Position numbers and translations under genes: made by a program. This document shows positions 1 to 7,606 of a DNA stretch of 64,000 bases, one piece after another. How positions within the stretch are numbered: position 1 is the first letter of the stretch; each line of letters opens with the position of its first letter. The DNA comes from Candidatus Saccharibacteria bacterium UBA2952 (GTDB taxonomy: Bacteria; Patescibacteriota; Saccharimonadia; Saccharimonadales; Saccharimonadaceae). Under the pieces are notes generated by a model. The model saw only the letters and a list, made by a program, of their open reading frames with translations. It was not told the origin of the DNA and did no database searches. Location of the stretch: contig DEBQ01000006.1 of the NCBI GenBank assembly GCA_002348605.1, forward strand, positions 124,001-188,000, read 5' to 3'.

Positions 1-23
1 TACCTTGTTTTAAGAGTGATGTA

Positions 24-52
24 TTGACTTTTTATACATTTTGTAGTATAAT
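24..52 (+). promoter_or_regulatory. Consensus sigma-70 promoter of the XRE gene
   Basis: TTGACT at 24-29 and TATAAT at 47-52 are separated by exactly 17 bp. Transcription should start near 59, giving a leader of about 36 nt that carries an AGGAG ribosome site at 86-90. Confidence 0.8.
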
Positions 53-95
53 TATATATTGTAGGTAATTGTCCTTCTCACTCTTAGGAGTTTCG

Positions 96-479
96 TTGCA
101 CAAGCTGCAAGAGCTTCGCGAAGACGCCGGTTTCACCGTCGCCGAGCTTGCTGAGTACACCGGCCTGTCCACCTCGACCATTTATGGCATCGAGAATGGC
201 ACGTCCGAGTTCAAAACGCATGTCGGTGTCGCGCAGATCCTGGCCGAAACGTTCGACTGCGACGTGAACGACATCTTCACATCCGAGGAGCTGTCGCACC
301 GCGGTCGGCCGCCGCTCACCGGCAAGCCGATTGGTCACGTCACCAGCATGCTCGAAGTCAGCGTCACGAAGAACGGTCAGACTGAGACCTTCCGGCTCTT
401 CCACGAGCTTGAAGGTAGCGCCTGCGAGCGCTGTCACATCGTCATGCCGCTCACAGGCAAGTGCCCGTTCTGTGACTAA
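96..479 (+). CDS. XRE-family regulator with C-terminal zinc ribbon
   Basis: Small DNA-binding protein of 127 aa. The first 60 residues form a helix-turn-helix of the XRE/Cro type (recognition segment around STSTIYGIENG). The C-terminus carries CERC and CPFC pairs 9 residues apart, a likely structural zinc ribbon. I chose the TTG at 96 because AGGAG lies 5 nt before it; the upstream TTG at 69 has no ribosome site and would add nine residues before the HTH. It stands alone between its own promoter and a hairpin terminator. Target operators are unknown. The HTH call is firm; zinc binding is inferred from the four cysteines. Confidence 0.8.
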   Translation: MHKLQELREDAGFTVAELAEYTGLSTSTIYGIENGTSEFKTHVGVAQILAETFDCDVNDIFTSEELSHRGRPPLTGKPIGHVTSMLEVSVTKNGQTETFRLFHELEGSACERCHIVMPLTGKCPFCD

Positions 480-509
480 CCTACTACCCCCGAAAGGAGT
501 TTTCAACCT

Positions 510-532
510 GAGAACCCCTTCGGGGGTTTCTC
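510..532 (+). terminator. Hairpin terminator with UUCG loop
   Basis: A GAGAA/TTCTC stem continues into CCCC-TTCG-GGGG, an extra-stable UUCG tetraloop. The T-run after it is short (ATTT). It separates two convergent genes and may act on both strands. CCCCCGAA at 487-494 can alternatively pair with 519-526, giving a mutually exclusive fold. Confidence 0.6.
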
Positions 533-534
533 AT

Positions 535-1317
535 TTAAGCTTCTCGCCGAAGCGCCTCTTGCCCTGCGGTGGCTGCCTCGCTGACGAGCGTAGAATATAC
601 GGTCTGACTTAGTTCCTTTGGGTTGTTGGCAAAATGCTGCATAAGCGGCGAACGCTCATCGGCAAACTGTGCCATCGTTGGGCGTACGCCCAACGCATCA
701 GTCAGATCAAGCGCTGCCTCGTACTCGGTATGGGCTGCTTGCATGGCAGCTTCTTGCATCTCTACTCTATCCATCCTCATGTTAGCTACGTTATGTTTAA
801 TGACGGCCAATGTAACCGCGCTGGTAGCGAGTGCCCGGCCTAATTGAATGTCTTTTCGGGCGATCATATTCGGACTTCGGTCTTTAAATACCATTTCCTC
901 GACGACACTTGCCAGTTCCGCGGTTCGCGACAAGTCAATCTTGGCTTTTTCAATTAGATTTTCTGGGCTTAGGCGTTCGTCCGTTTCAGGGTCTATCATA
1001 ATAGGCAGTTTTGCACGCCTGAACATTACTTCGTCACCAAAATGCTGCGCATAGGTATGGTATGCGCTGCCCATCCCCGTGACGGCAAGTAGTGATGCGG
1101 CTTCTTCAATGTCGCTGTCACTTCCAGCGTCTGCGATATGCCTGAATGTTCGTTCGGCAGTCGCCGTGCCCACCTTTTGTAACCATGGAATCACAACCCC
1201 TTGCCTACCTTTAAACATGGCTAGGCGTTCGTTGTCCCGGGTCGGTGCTGGAACATAATCCAGACCCTCGGCTGTTTGTACGGTGTTAAATACATATTCT
1301 CTTCGCTCTCTACTCAT
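535..1317 (-). CDS. Conserved-looking helical hypothetical protein
   Basis: 260 aa, soluble, with no signal peptide or membrane segment and mostly helix-forming sequence with alanine-rich and acidic stretches. I do not recognise a family. The ATG at 1317 is supported by a TATAGT box at 1325-1330, 7 bp upstream, which would give a leaderless mRNA; no Shine-Dalgarno is present. It is convergent with the XRE gene and divergent from the 1402 gene. Confidence 0.6.
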   Translation of the reverse strand: MSRERREYVFNTVQTAEGLDYVPAPTRDNERLAMFKGRQGVVIPWLQKVGTATAERTFRHIADAGSDSDIEEAASLLAVTGMGSAYHTYAQHFGDEVMFRRAKLPIMIDPETDERLSPENLIEKAKIDLSRTAELASVVEEMVFKDRSPNMIARKDIQLGRALATSAVTLAVIKHNVANMRMDRVEMQEAAMQAAHTEYEAALDLTDALGVRPTMAQFADERSPLMQHFANNPKELSQTVYSTLVSEAATAGQEALRREA

Positions 1318-1386
1318 ATAAACTACTATACGCTGCTTATTGCATGATGTATAGAAATATTACATCGTATATAAGCATAAGCTTCC

Positions 1387-1395
1387 TGCTATACT
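1387..1395 (+). promoter_or_regulatory. Extended -10 promoter (TGC-TATACT)
   Basis: TG-C-TATACT ends 6 bp before the ATG at 1402. Transcription starting about 7 bp after the box would begin at or next to that ATG. The upstream ATG at 1396 touches the -10 box and would not be transcribed. Confidence 0.65.
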
Positions 1396-1401
1396 ATGGC
1401 T

Positions 1402-1785
1402 ATGGATAACGCCGAACTACTTAACCAGTTGAACCAGCAACAGCAGAATGGCAGCGGTGACCAAACTACCCTGCTGCAAAGCCTGCTTGGCGGAACGGAT
1501 GGTGGCAGTTTGATTCCCGAATCGTTGGTACAAACACTGACCATCAGTCTTATCGCGCTGAACGTGGTCGGTGTACTGTTTCTTATCGCGTATATATTAA
1601 GCGGTATTCGCAAATGGAAGGTGCAATCGGCCGTGCTTCACATGCGAAAAGACCTAGAAGAAATCAAAGCCCACATGTCGCCTCCCGCTCCTGCCTCACA
1701 GCCCGAACCGGTGGCTACGCAAACCGAAACGCCCGACAAACCGGCTCCAGGCGAACAGTCGAGCAATACCTCTACTACGGTGTGA
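1402..1785 (+). CDS. Single-pass membrane protein, unknown role
   Basis: 127 aa. Polar Q/N-rich N-terminus (about 1-45), one hydrophobic segment at about 46-68, then a basic stretch and a proline/threonine-rich tail with a short predicted helix. Probably anchored with the low-complexity tail in the cytoplasm (positive-inside from RKWK), but topology is inferred. The start at 1402 rather than 1396 is chosen from the position of the extended -10 box. No family recognised. Confidence 0.6.
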   Translation: MDNAELLNQLNQQQQNGSGDQTTLLQSLLGGTDGGSLIPESLVQTLTISLIALNVVGVLFLIAYILSGIRKWKVQSAVLHMRKDLEEIKAHMSPPAPASQPEPVATQTETPDKPAPGEQSSNTSTTV

Positions 1786-1833
1786 CCCAAGTCATTGCAT
1801 TGACCTACCCTAAAGTCGTATAACATAGGTATC

Positions 1834-1871
1834 CCCAACCACGATTGGGAGTGCTGTACCTACGAGGGTAC
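1834..1871 (+). promoter_or_regulatory. Two small hairpins in the leader of the next gene
   Basis: CCCAA (1834-1838) pairs with TTGGG (1845-1849), and GTACC (1856-1860) with GGTAC (1867-1871). They sit just upstream of AAGGAGGT at 1883-1890. Possible structured 5' leader; no known riboswitch recognised. Confidence 0.3.
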
Positions 1872-1895
1872 TGCCAATCTTTAAGGAGGTGCCAT

Positions 1896-2399
1896 ATGAG
1901 CGTACCTAACACTTACACCACCATTAACGAAACAGGGTGCTGTGCTGTTCCCGATGTCAGTGCTTGGGACAAGCAAGAAGTCACCTTTAAGAACAAACTG
2001 TTCATCCGCGGTCATACGCGCAGTATCATGTACGTACCGCTGAATATGAGCAAAACTATGACTCTGCTGCAACAGCAGGCATCTGATGCGAACGCCGAAA
2101 TGCCGCCGCAAGAAGCCATGATCCTAAGCCGCGAACTGTCGCCGTGGAAGGGCGAGCACCTGTACGCCGTTAGCCACACGGTAGACGGCGCCGACAATGT
2201 CGTACTCAGCGGCACGTACCTTACGAAAGTATTCGAAGGTCCGTTCAAAGACGCTGGTAAGTGGCACAAGCAGCTAATCGACTATGTGAACGAGCACCGA
2301 AAAGCCGTAAAGAATACCTACTTCTTTTACACCACGTGCCCGAACTGCGCTAAGCACTACGGTAAAAACTATGTCATTGGCCTTGCGCAAATTGCCTGA
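1896..2399 (+). CDS. Conserved cytoplasmic protein with CC and CPNC motifs
   Basis: 167 aa from the ATG at 1896, which follows AAGGAGGT with 5 nt spacing; the upstream in-frame start would add 17 unsupported residues. The sequence resembles a widespread small family found in archaea and bacteria: an N-terminal ETGCC motif, a central LSGTYLTKVFEGP block, and a C-terminal YTTCPNCAKHYGKNYV block. Members are often labelled hydrolase without evidence. The paired cysteines suggest metal binding or redox chemistry, which is inference. It is followed 13 nt later by the Gmad2 gene. Confidence 0.65.
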   Translation: MSVPNTYTTINETGCCAVPDVSAWDKQEVTFKNKLFIRGHTRSIMYVPLNMSKTMTLLQQQASDANAEMPPQEAMILSRELSPWKGEHLYAVSHTVDGADNVVLSGTYLTKVFEGPFKDAGKWHKQLIDYVNEHRKAVKNTYFFYTTCPNCAKHYGKNYVIGLAQIA

Positions 2400-2412
2400 C
2401 AAGGAGGGTGCT

Positions 2413-2943
2413 ATGAAAACTTTTTGGGAAGTATTAATCACAGTCGTATTGGTATCAGTGGCTGCCACAGGTATGTATTTTTTCCAGCAAAGTACGATCG
2501 ACGATTTGACTGCCAAAAACAAATCCCTTACTAGCAATATTCAAAAGCTGAAGGCAGACAGCAATACCAAAAGTACCTCAGGCGGCAACAAGCAAACCGC
2601 AACTACGACGTACAAGTCCGAAAAAGGCGTAAAGGTCACGGTAAATGCACCGACAAGTGGCGCCAAGGTCACTAGCCCGCTCACCGTTACCGGCAGCGTG
2701 CCAGGTTCGTGGTCATTCGAAGCCCAGTTCACGGTCAGGCTCATAGATGCCCAGGGCAATCTGCTCGCCGACTCACCTGCCAAACTGCAGGGTGACTGGA
2801 TGACCGATAAACTAGTGCCGTTTACTGCGAACCTGTCATTCGGCCAAGGTGCTAGCAAGAACGGCACATTAGTATTGCTCAAAGCCAACCCATCGGGTCT
2901 GGATGAAAACAACGACAGCGTCGTTATTCCTGTTACGTTCTAG
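2413..2943 (+). CDS. Membrane-anchored Gmad2-like immunoglobulin domain protein
   Basis: 176 aa starting at the ATG at 2413, with AAGGAGGG at 2401-2408. Residues 5-24 are an uncleaved signal or anchor, about 25-45 a short coiled coil, about 46-65 an S/T/K-rich linker, and the rest an Ig-like fold of the Gmad2 type (pattern V..P..GA.V.SPL.V.G, then F...VRLIDAQGNLL). Gmad2 domains occur in exported Gram-positive and CPR proteins, often in envelope functions. Expected to face outside. Domain call is good; partner unknown. Confidence 0.7.
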   Translation: MKTFWEVLITVVLVSVAATGMYFFQQSTIDDLTAKNKSLTSNIQKLKADSNTKSTSGGNKQTATTTYKSEKGVKVTVNAPTSGAKVTSPLTVTGSVPGSWSFEAQFTVRLIDAQGNLLADSPAKLQGDWMTDKLVPFTANLSFGQGASKNGTLVLLKANPSGLDENNDSVVIPVTF

Positions 2944-3011
2944 CCGGATTTTTCTATTGCATTTGCGCTAAACCGGCGTATAGTTGCATATGTCTCAGGA
3001 GAAACTTTAAT

Positions 3012-3251
3012 ATGTGTAACGAACAAAGCCACCAAACCCTTACCCAACCAGAACACTTCGTACGCCATACCATGGAGGTTGAGCGTGCCTGCGCGTTGAC
3101 GCGCCGTGGGCTGGGCTGCGTGTCGCTTGAACAAGCCATGCAAGACGCCCAAGAAGCCCTATCGCTTGCCGATAAAGACGTAGCGCGCGAATGTACCCAT
3201 ATGCTGCAACTTGTCGTGTCGGGCAACCTACCTGCTGCTGCCAAGTTATAA
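3012..3251 (+). CDS. Small hypothetical protein
   Basis: 79 aa, soluble and helical, with a central conserved-looking VSLEQAMQDAQEALSLADK helix and three cysteines. AGGAG at about 2998 precedes the ATG. Ends 21 nt before the CIRCE element of hsp20, so it is a separate unit. No family recognised. Confidence 0.5.
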   Translation: MCNEQSHQTLTQPEHFVRHTMEVERACALTRRGLGCVSLEQAMQDAQEALSLADKDVARECTHMLQLVVSGNLPAAAKL

Positions 3252-3272
3252 CTCTTCACAAAATTACAGAAA

Positions 3273-3311
3273 TTAGCACTCTTGACATGAGAGTGCTAAT
3301 TTTTCTATAAT
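3273..3311 (+). promoter_or_regulatory. CIRCE (HrcA operator) overlapping a sigma-70 promoter
   Basis: TTAGCACTC (3273-3281), 9-bp spacer, GAGTGCTAA (3291-3299) matches the CIRCE consensus at every position. The spacer contains the -35 box TTGACA (3282-3287), with TATAAT at 3306-3311 after 18 bp. HrcA bound here would cover the -35. HrcA itself is not in this window. Confidence 0.95.
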
Positions 3312-3366
3312 TATAAATAGAAAAGGTTTACCCTTTTCGCTAACAATCAAATGAAAGGAGGTTACT

Positions 3367-3789
3367 ATGAGTAACTTAATCAAGTTTGATCCGTTTGCGG
3401 AAATCCAAGCCTTACAGAAGCAATTCTTCTCGGACGATTGGTTTTCGCCGATCAAAACAATGCAAATGCCAACTACAGATGTATACACATCTAAGGACGA
3501 CAAAGAGCTTACCGTCGAAGCTCACCTGCCAAACTTCGACCAAAAAGACGTCAATATAAGTATCGACAAAGGCAATCTTGTCATCCGCGCCGAGCGTCAC
3601 GAGCAAGAAAAAGACAAGGACAAAAAGTACATCGTACGCGAAAGCTCTTCAAGCTTCTACCGCAGCATTCGCCTGCCCGAAGCCGCCGACGAAAACTCAA
3701 TAAAGGCCAAAATGAAAGATGGCGTACTTAAGGTGACTGTGCAATTCAAAGAGTTGCCGAAGCCGAAGCAAATCGCGATTGAAGCGTAA
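3367..3789 (+). CDS. hsp20: Hsp20/alpha-crystallin small heat-shock protein
   Basis: ATP-independent holdase chaperone that binds unfolding proteins. 140 aa: short N-terminal arm (1-38), alpha-crystallin domain (about 40-125, including LPNFDQKDVNISIDKGNLVIRAE in pieces and the terminal GVLKVTV strand), and a C-terminal extension. AAAGGAGG precedes the ATG. Controlled by the CIRCE/promoter at 3273-3311, so induced when HrcA is titrated by heat stress. Monocistronic, ending in a strong terminator. Confidence 0.95.
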   Translation: MSNLIKFDPFAEIQALQKQFFSDDWFSPIKTMQMPTTDVYTSKDDKELTVEAHLPNFDQKDVNISIDKGNLVIRAERHEQEKDKDKKYIVRESSSSFYRSIRLPEAADENSIKAKMKDGVLKVTVQFKELPKPKQIAIEA

Positions 3790-3793
3790 GCTC

Positions 3794-3828
3794 AAACTAA
3801 AAACGCCACATGCTGGCGTTTTTAGTTT
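3794..3828. terminator. Bidirectional intrinsic terminator
   Basis: Perfect 15-bp inverted repeat (AAACTAAAAACGCCA, loop CATGC, complement). It has A-rich and T-rich flanks on both strands and sits between convergent hsp20 and the GIY-YIG gene. Confidence 0.9.
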
Positions 3829-3836
3829 ATGAATAA

Positions 3837-4238
3837 TTACCGAAAAAAGAATTTATCAATAAGAAGGTAAATGTTTGTTAAGGCTAAGAAAAGAACGACT
3901 GTTATTACTTCCCATTGGTCTTTTACATACACCCATCCGAATCTCTGAATATACTCATCTTCATCGCGTAGGTCACCACCTCGAACATTGTTTAACCCGC
4001 GCTCTTTCATCAGTAATCGAGTTACCTTATTCTCGTATTTTTCAGCATGCTCTTTGCTGATAATTCCCAAATCTTCGGTAAGTTCAATTTCAATAGGCTT
4101 ATGCCGCATCGTCCAGTAGGCTCCACGTTTTTTGAGCAAATGTTCTTGAAATCTTTCTTCAGGCGTTTTTGATGTTATGCCAACATAACACTTGCCGTGT
4201 TCAAGCTTTAAAATATATAGCCACCACCTCATATTCAT
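3837..4238 (-). CDS. GIY-YIG nuclease-like protein with C-terminal membrane anchor
   Basis: 133 aa. Residues 5-90 fit a GIY-YIG endonuclease domain: LYIL (7-10) and CYVGIT (17-22) form the two signature strands, with R29, a glutamate in EKYENKVTRLLM and a later asparagine (NNVRGG). Residues about 110-128 are strongly hydrophobic, predicting a tail anchor, unusual for this family. Last gene of a three-gene operon, 19 nt after the helicase. Likely cleaves DNA near the membrane if active; that role is inference from context. Confidence 0.75.
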   Translation of the reverse strand: MNMRWWLYILKLEHGKCYVGITSKTPEERFQEHLLKKRGAYWTMRHKPIEIELTEDLGIISKEHAEKYENKVTRLLMKERGLNNVRGGDLRDEDEYIQRFGWVYVKDQWEVITVVLFLALTNIYLLIDKFFFR

Positions 4239-4257
4239 TTCTCGCTCTCTATTTATC

Positions 4258-6111
4258 TTATCGTTGCATGCGTTTAAGGTATTTCAGTGTTTCCGGGTTA
4301 GTGCAATATATATAGCAACCTTTCATGCCACGTGTCATTAACACCTTATATATATTGCGCACCAAACGATTAAGTTCCTTCGGGTTGTCTTTCAGCCCTT
4401 TCTTCCCAACCTTATCGTAATACTTCGAATAGTCTGTATAGAATGTCGATGTTTGGTCATTATACCCAAGGTCATCACCAATTATTACTCCAACGTAGTC
4501 AAATTCTAAACCTTGCGAAGTGTGAATACATCCAACCTGGTTGACCCCCTCAGAATCTATCGCCCATGTAGAGCCAACCTTACGCGAATTCCAGGGCATT
4601 GCGAATTCGTATTCGGGAACAAGTACATCGCTGACTTGCGCGTCAGCATTTCCCTCTTTTTGAGATGTCCACTCCCATGCATAGCCTGCTAAGATACGCG
4701 CACTATGACCCTCTGCATCTTTGCGCTTGATGGCTTTACGCATTTCATTTGGGTCATCAAAGATCTTGAATTCAAAGTCGCCGTCTTCCCAGCCGTCGTA
4801 ATTGGCTGTTTCGCGTAGCTGCAATATGTCATCAAGCCAGTTCACGTAGCCTTCTGCTCCTGAACAACGGAATTGGGCAGACAGTTCCATTTCATGGACA
4901 TCTGCGCCATAAAGATTTGCGTAGTATTTGATTTCTTGTACCGAGCCAACGTCGTCAGGCCGGACCATTTGATTATCATCAATAAAAAAGATGGTTGTAC
5001 GCGCAGCTTTGACGACGTCATCAACCTGGTTGAGACCCTGATACATATAAGCGCCGCGCTGCTTGAGTCGGTGCGCCTCGTCCACAATAAGCGCATCGAA
5101 TTCGTTTGGATTACTTTCAACAAAGTTCGATGAGCCCATGAAAAGATTCTTTAGTCGCATGAGAGGCATAGTACCCGCTAGTTTTTTTACGAGTGTTTCG
5201 CGAAATGATGCATTTGGGGCAACGAAGACGGCATTTAGCTCATCGTTAAGGAGCGAATTGAGCAGGTTCAGTGATACGACCGATTTGCCTGTGCCCGGAC
5301 CGCCTTTGATGATGACGACTGACTTGCCTGTCTTTGTATGATTAGCGATGTAGCGAGCTCGCTCGAATGCGACCTTTTGCGCATCGAGAAGTCTATATTC
5401 CTCATTGCCTTCGAACATTCCCGAGACGTAGTCGACAAGCTTTTTTGACGGTTTGATTTTGCCCGACTCAATCTCATAGAGAATGTCCATACCCTTACCG
5501 TATTTGACATATTTTTTCAGAAATTCTTCAAGCTTTTGTTGGTCGTCGCGCAGAAATAGCGGAGAGCGCTCGACGAGCTGCGCGTAGCGAGAATCCTTAA
5601 GTGGCTCGGGTTGCTTCTCGACATAATTGTGAAGATAAGCGCAAGAGTAAGCAGCTACAGAATCGTTCGCTACGTTTTCGTTGAAATCAGAAATAAAGTC
5701 TTTATAGCTTAATGCTTGATAGCTGGGGTGTGGGACGATGCGGTTTGCACCACCTGTAAACGTCTCGACGACAAGCTCATCACCATCAGCTGCGAGCGCT
5801 TCAGACCATTGCTTCAATTCGACTATGATGAAGTTCTTACCTCCTTGCTCATCCTCGCCAGATACAATGAAATCTACCCGGTAATTCGTGAGAGGGATTT
5901 TGTACTCAATCATGATGCCGCAATCGTCCGCGATTTCTGCACGCCGGACTACGCGCTCCATCTGAGGTAAAGAATTGGTATACGCACCACGTTCGGCTGG
6001 TGGAATTCCTCGTCCTAGCTTCGAACGAAAAGCTGCTTCAATAGCAGGCAGGATTTTACCTGCATCTACAGTGTCTCGAAATTCTTTTGCCGTAGATTGA
6101 TAAATTATCAC
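4258..6111 (-). CDS. PD-(D/E)XK nuclease fused to DUF2075 superfamily-1-like helicase
   Basis: 617 aa. Residues about 60-105 look like a PD-(D/E)XK nuclease core: D80 in YRVDF and E98-L-K100 in VELK. From about 245 on is a DUF2075/Schlafen-group-3-type helicase: Walker A GGPGTGKS (270-277), DEAH (344-347), IDDNQ (377-381), a CIHTSQGLEFD motif V region and a LMTRG motif VI region. Starts at GTG 6111, overlapping the MazG stop by 4 bp, so translation is coupled. Expected to translocate on and cut nucleic acid. DUF2075 proteins are often found in defence islands; function here is inferred. Confidence 0.85.
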   Translation of the reverse strand: MIIYQSTAKEFRDTVDAGKILPAIEAAFRSKLGRGIPPAERGAYTNSLPQMERVVRRAEIADDCGIMIEYKIPLTNYRVDFIVSGEDEQGGKNFIIVELKQWSEALAADGDELVVETFTGGANRIVPHPSYQALSYKDFISDFNENVANDSVAAYSCAYLHNYVEKQPEPLKDSRYAQLVERSPLFLRDDQQKLEEFLKKYVKYGKGMDILYEIESGKIKPSKKLVDYVSGMFEGNEEYRLLDAQKVAFERARYIANHTKTGKSVVIIKGGPGTGKSVVSLNLLNSLLNDELNAVFVAPNASFRETLVKKLAGTMPLMRLKNLFMGSSNFVESNPNEFDALIVDEAHRLKQRGAYMYQGLNQVDDVVKAARTTIFFIDDNQMVRPDDVGSVQEIKYYANLYGADVHEMELSAQFRCSGAEGYVNWLDDILQLRETANYDGWEDGDFEFKIFDDPNEMRKAIKRKDAEGHSARILAGYAWEWTSQKEGNADAQVSDVLVPEYEFAMPWNSRKVGSTWAIDSEGVNQVGCIHTSQGLEFDYVGVIIGDDLGYNDQTSTFYTDYSKYYDKVGKKGLKDNPKELNRLVRNIYKVLMTRGMKGCYIYCTNPETLKYLKRMQR

Positions 6112-6470
6112 TCAGCGAGCTCCGTATACTTTTTATGATTTCCTTTTGATTTTTCTACGGGATACTTAGCAGCGTTTTTTACCATCTTTTTTTCAAATGC
6201 ATCCACTAAATCGATGTCCATTTTATTTGCGAGTAATAACACCCAATAAAAAACATCTGCAAGCTCTTCACCAACTTCATTTTTTTTATTTTTTGCGTGC
6301 TCTTCCATTTCTTCAGTATTTTTCCATTGAAAATGCTCCATAACTTCAGCGGCTTCAAGCGCGAGCGAAATTGATAGGTCTTTTGGATTATGAAACTGAT
6401 CCCAGTCACGATCATCAACATGCTTTCGAATCATTAGTTGTAGGTCTTGCAAAGACTGTGACTGGCTCAT
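6108..6470 (-). CDS. MazG-like nucleotide pyrophosphohydrolase
   Basis: 120 aa, all-alpha MazG/RS21-C6-type NTP pyrophosphatase. The metal-binding helices are visible: EAAEVMEHF (EExxE-like) and GEELADVFYWVLLLA (ExxD-like). Such enzymes hydrolyse (d)NTPs to monophosphate and PPi. First gene of the operon with the helicase and GIY-YIG genes, with TATAAT at 6504-6509 on the minus strand and GGAG about 8 nt before the ATG. In this setting it could lower or sanitise nucleotide pools during phage attack; that is inference. Confidence 0.85.
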   Translation of the reverse strand: MSQSQSLQDLQLMIRKHVDDRDWDQFHNPKDLSISLALEAAEVMEHFQWKNTEEMEEHAKNKKNEVGEELADVFYWVLLLANKMDIDLVDAFEKKMVKNAAKYPVEKSKGNHKKYTELAE

Positions 6471-6601
6471 ACGTATCTCCGAGTAAGTTGCGTTATGTAT
6501 GTAATTATACTCTGTAATAATTAATCCTCGCAGTTCTGCTGCGTGAAAACATTACCGTTATAAATCCCGCAACACATTTTCGCCTCAGTTAATACGAAAA
6601 A

Positions 6602-6735
6602 CATACCGTGAAAACTTGGTATGATGCCGCTCGTGTTATATGCTCGTACTTGTGTGTCTGGCGCCTTTGACGGCACTAGATAACACGAATCGCACCAATT
6701 AAACACAAACATCCGACATTATTAATCGGTGCGAT
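6602..6735 (+). promoter_or_regulatory. Structured leader upstream of the LysM-CHAP gene
   Basis: Three nested or successive inverted repeats in a 280-bp gap: CATACC/GGTATG at about 6603-6623, TCGTGTTAT (6631-6639) with ATAACACGA (6680-6688), and ATCGCACC (6689-6696) with GGTGCGAT (6728-6735). The last arm abuts the ribosome site TAGGAG. No known riboswitch core recognised. Apart from these and the MazG promoter, nothing else is seen in 6471-6747. Confidence 0.45.
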
Positions 6736-6747
6736 ATAGGAGAGAAA

Positions 6748-7467
6748 ATGCAATCTAAAATCGGTCTTGTGACGCTTGGCGTCATTACTCCGTTAGTGCT
6801 TTTGAACGGTACAACCGTGCAAGCAAAGAGCGAATCAACAGATACGAAAAAGGCATCGGCCCAAACAAAGCCGGCCGAAAAGGCACCTGAAAAACCAGCA
6901 CCCGTGTACGTAGAAGTGCAGCTAGGCGACACTCTAAGTGCGATCGCCGACCGGTACCAAACATCGTACGTGCGTATTTTTAATGCGAACGAGCAAATCG
7001 TGAACCCGGACGTCATTGACGTGGGACAGAAGTTCCGTATTCCTGACCCAAGCGAAGACTTACCGGACCGAGTACTGCCAGCTGCGCCTGCAGTGCAAGC
7101 AGCCGTGCAGAGTGCCGTGGCATCGAGCCCTGTGCAAGCTCGCCTTTCGCAGAGCGCCCGTGGTTCGAGTGCCGGAAATACTTATGGGTACGGCTGGTGT
7201 ACTTGGTACGCCAAGCAAATGCGCCCTGACCTACCAAACAACTTAGGTAACGGTGGCCAATGGGTAGCGAATGCCCGCGCCCAGGGTATTCCAACCGGTA
7301 CGACTCCCCGCGTAGGAGCAATCGCCGAACAAAGCGGCCATGTTGCCTACGTAGAAGCCGTGAACGGTAGTATGGTGACCGTTAGTGAAATGGGTTGGAA
7401 CTACCAGCAAGGTCAGTACAACCGCCGAACGGTACCTGCAAGCACGTTCTGGGGCTACATTTACTAA
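6748..7467 (+). CDS. Secreted LysM-CHAP peptidoglycan hydrolase
   Basis: 239 aa. Signal peptide 1-26 (cut near VQA), K/A/P-rich linker, LysM cell-wall-binding domain about 53-100 (VQLGDTLSAIADRYQTSYVRIFNAN), alanine-rich spacer, then a CHAP amidase/endopeptidase domain about 143-239. The catalytic Cys is in YGWCTWYA and the His in SGHVAYVE, followed by a conserved Trp. Expected to cut peptide cross-links in cell-wall peptidoglycan, its own or a host's. AGGAG lies 7 nt before the ATG behind a structured leader; monocistronic with a terminator. Confidence 0.9.
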   Translation: MQSKIGLVTLGVITPLVLLNGTTVQAKSESTDTKKASAQTKPAEKAPEKPAPVYVEVQLGDTLSAIADRYQTSYVRIFNANEQIVNPDVIDVGQKFRIPDPSEDLPDRVLPAAPAVQAAVQSAVASSPVQARLSQSARGSSAGNTYGYGWCTWYAKQMRPDLPNNLGNGGQWVANARAQGIPTGTTPRVGAIAEQSGHVAYVEAVNGSMVTVSEMGWNYQQGQYNRRTVPASTFWGYIY

Positions 7468-7500
7468 TACCTCGCTTGTTGCCAAAGCCCCAGACATTAA

Positions 7501-7530
7501 AGAACGCCGGCCCTACCCCGCCGGCGTTCT
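7501..7530 (+). terminator. Intrinsic terminator after LysM-CHAP gene
   Basis: AGAACGCCGGC/GCCGGCGTTCT, 11-bp perfect stem with a C-rich loop, followed by TTATATATAT. A second, longer-range pair CTGGGGCT (7449-7456)/AGCCCCAG (7486-7493) spans the stop codon. Confidence 0.8.
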
Positions 7531-7606
7531 TATATATATGTCGGACTACCGGTACCACTGTAAGGCGTGCTACCATTAATCTATAGCCGGAAAATATGGG
7601 AATACG

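Noticed and set aside
486..612. A GAAAGGAG site followed by an open frame through the terminator region
   Set aside because: It would need a CTG start and reads through the UUCG hairpin and the antisense 3' end of the next gene; no sign of a real protein.
6602..6747. c-di-AMP (ydaO-type) riboswitch
   Set aside because: The region is short and the conserved core is not recognisable; only generic hairpins are seen.
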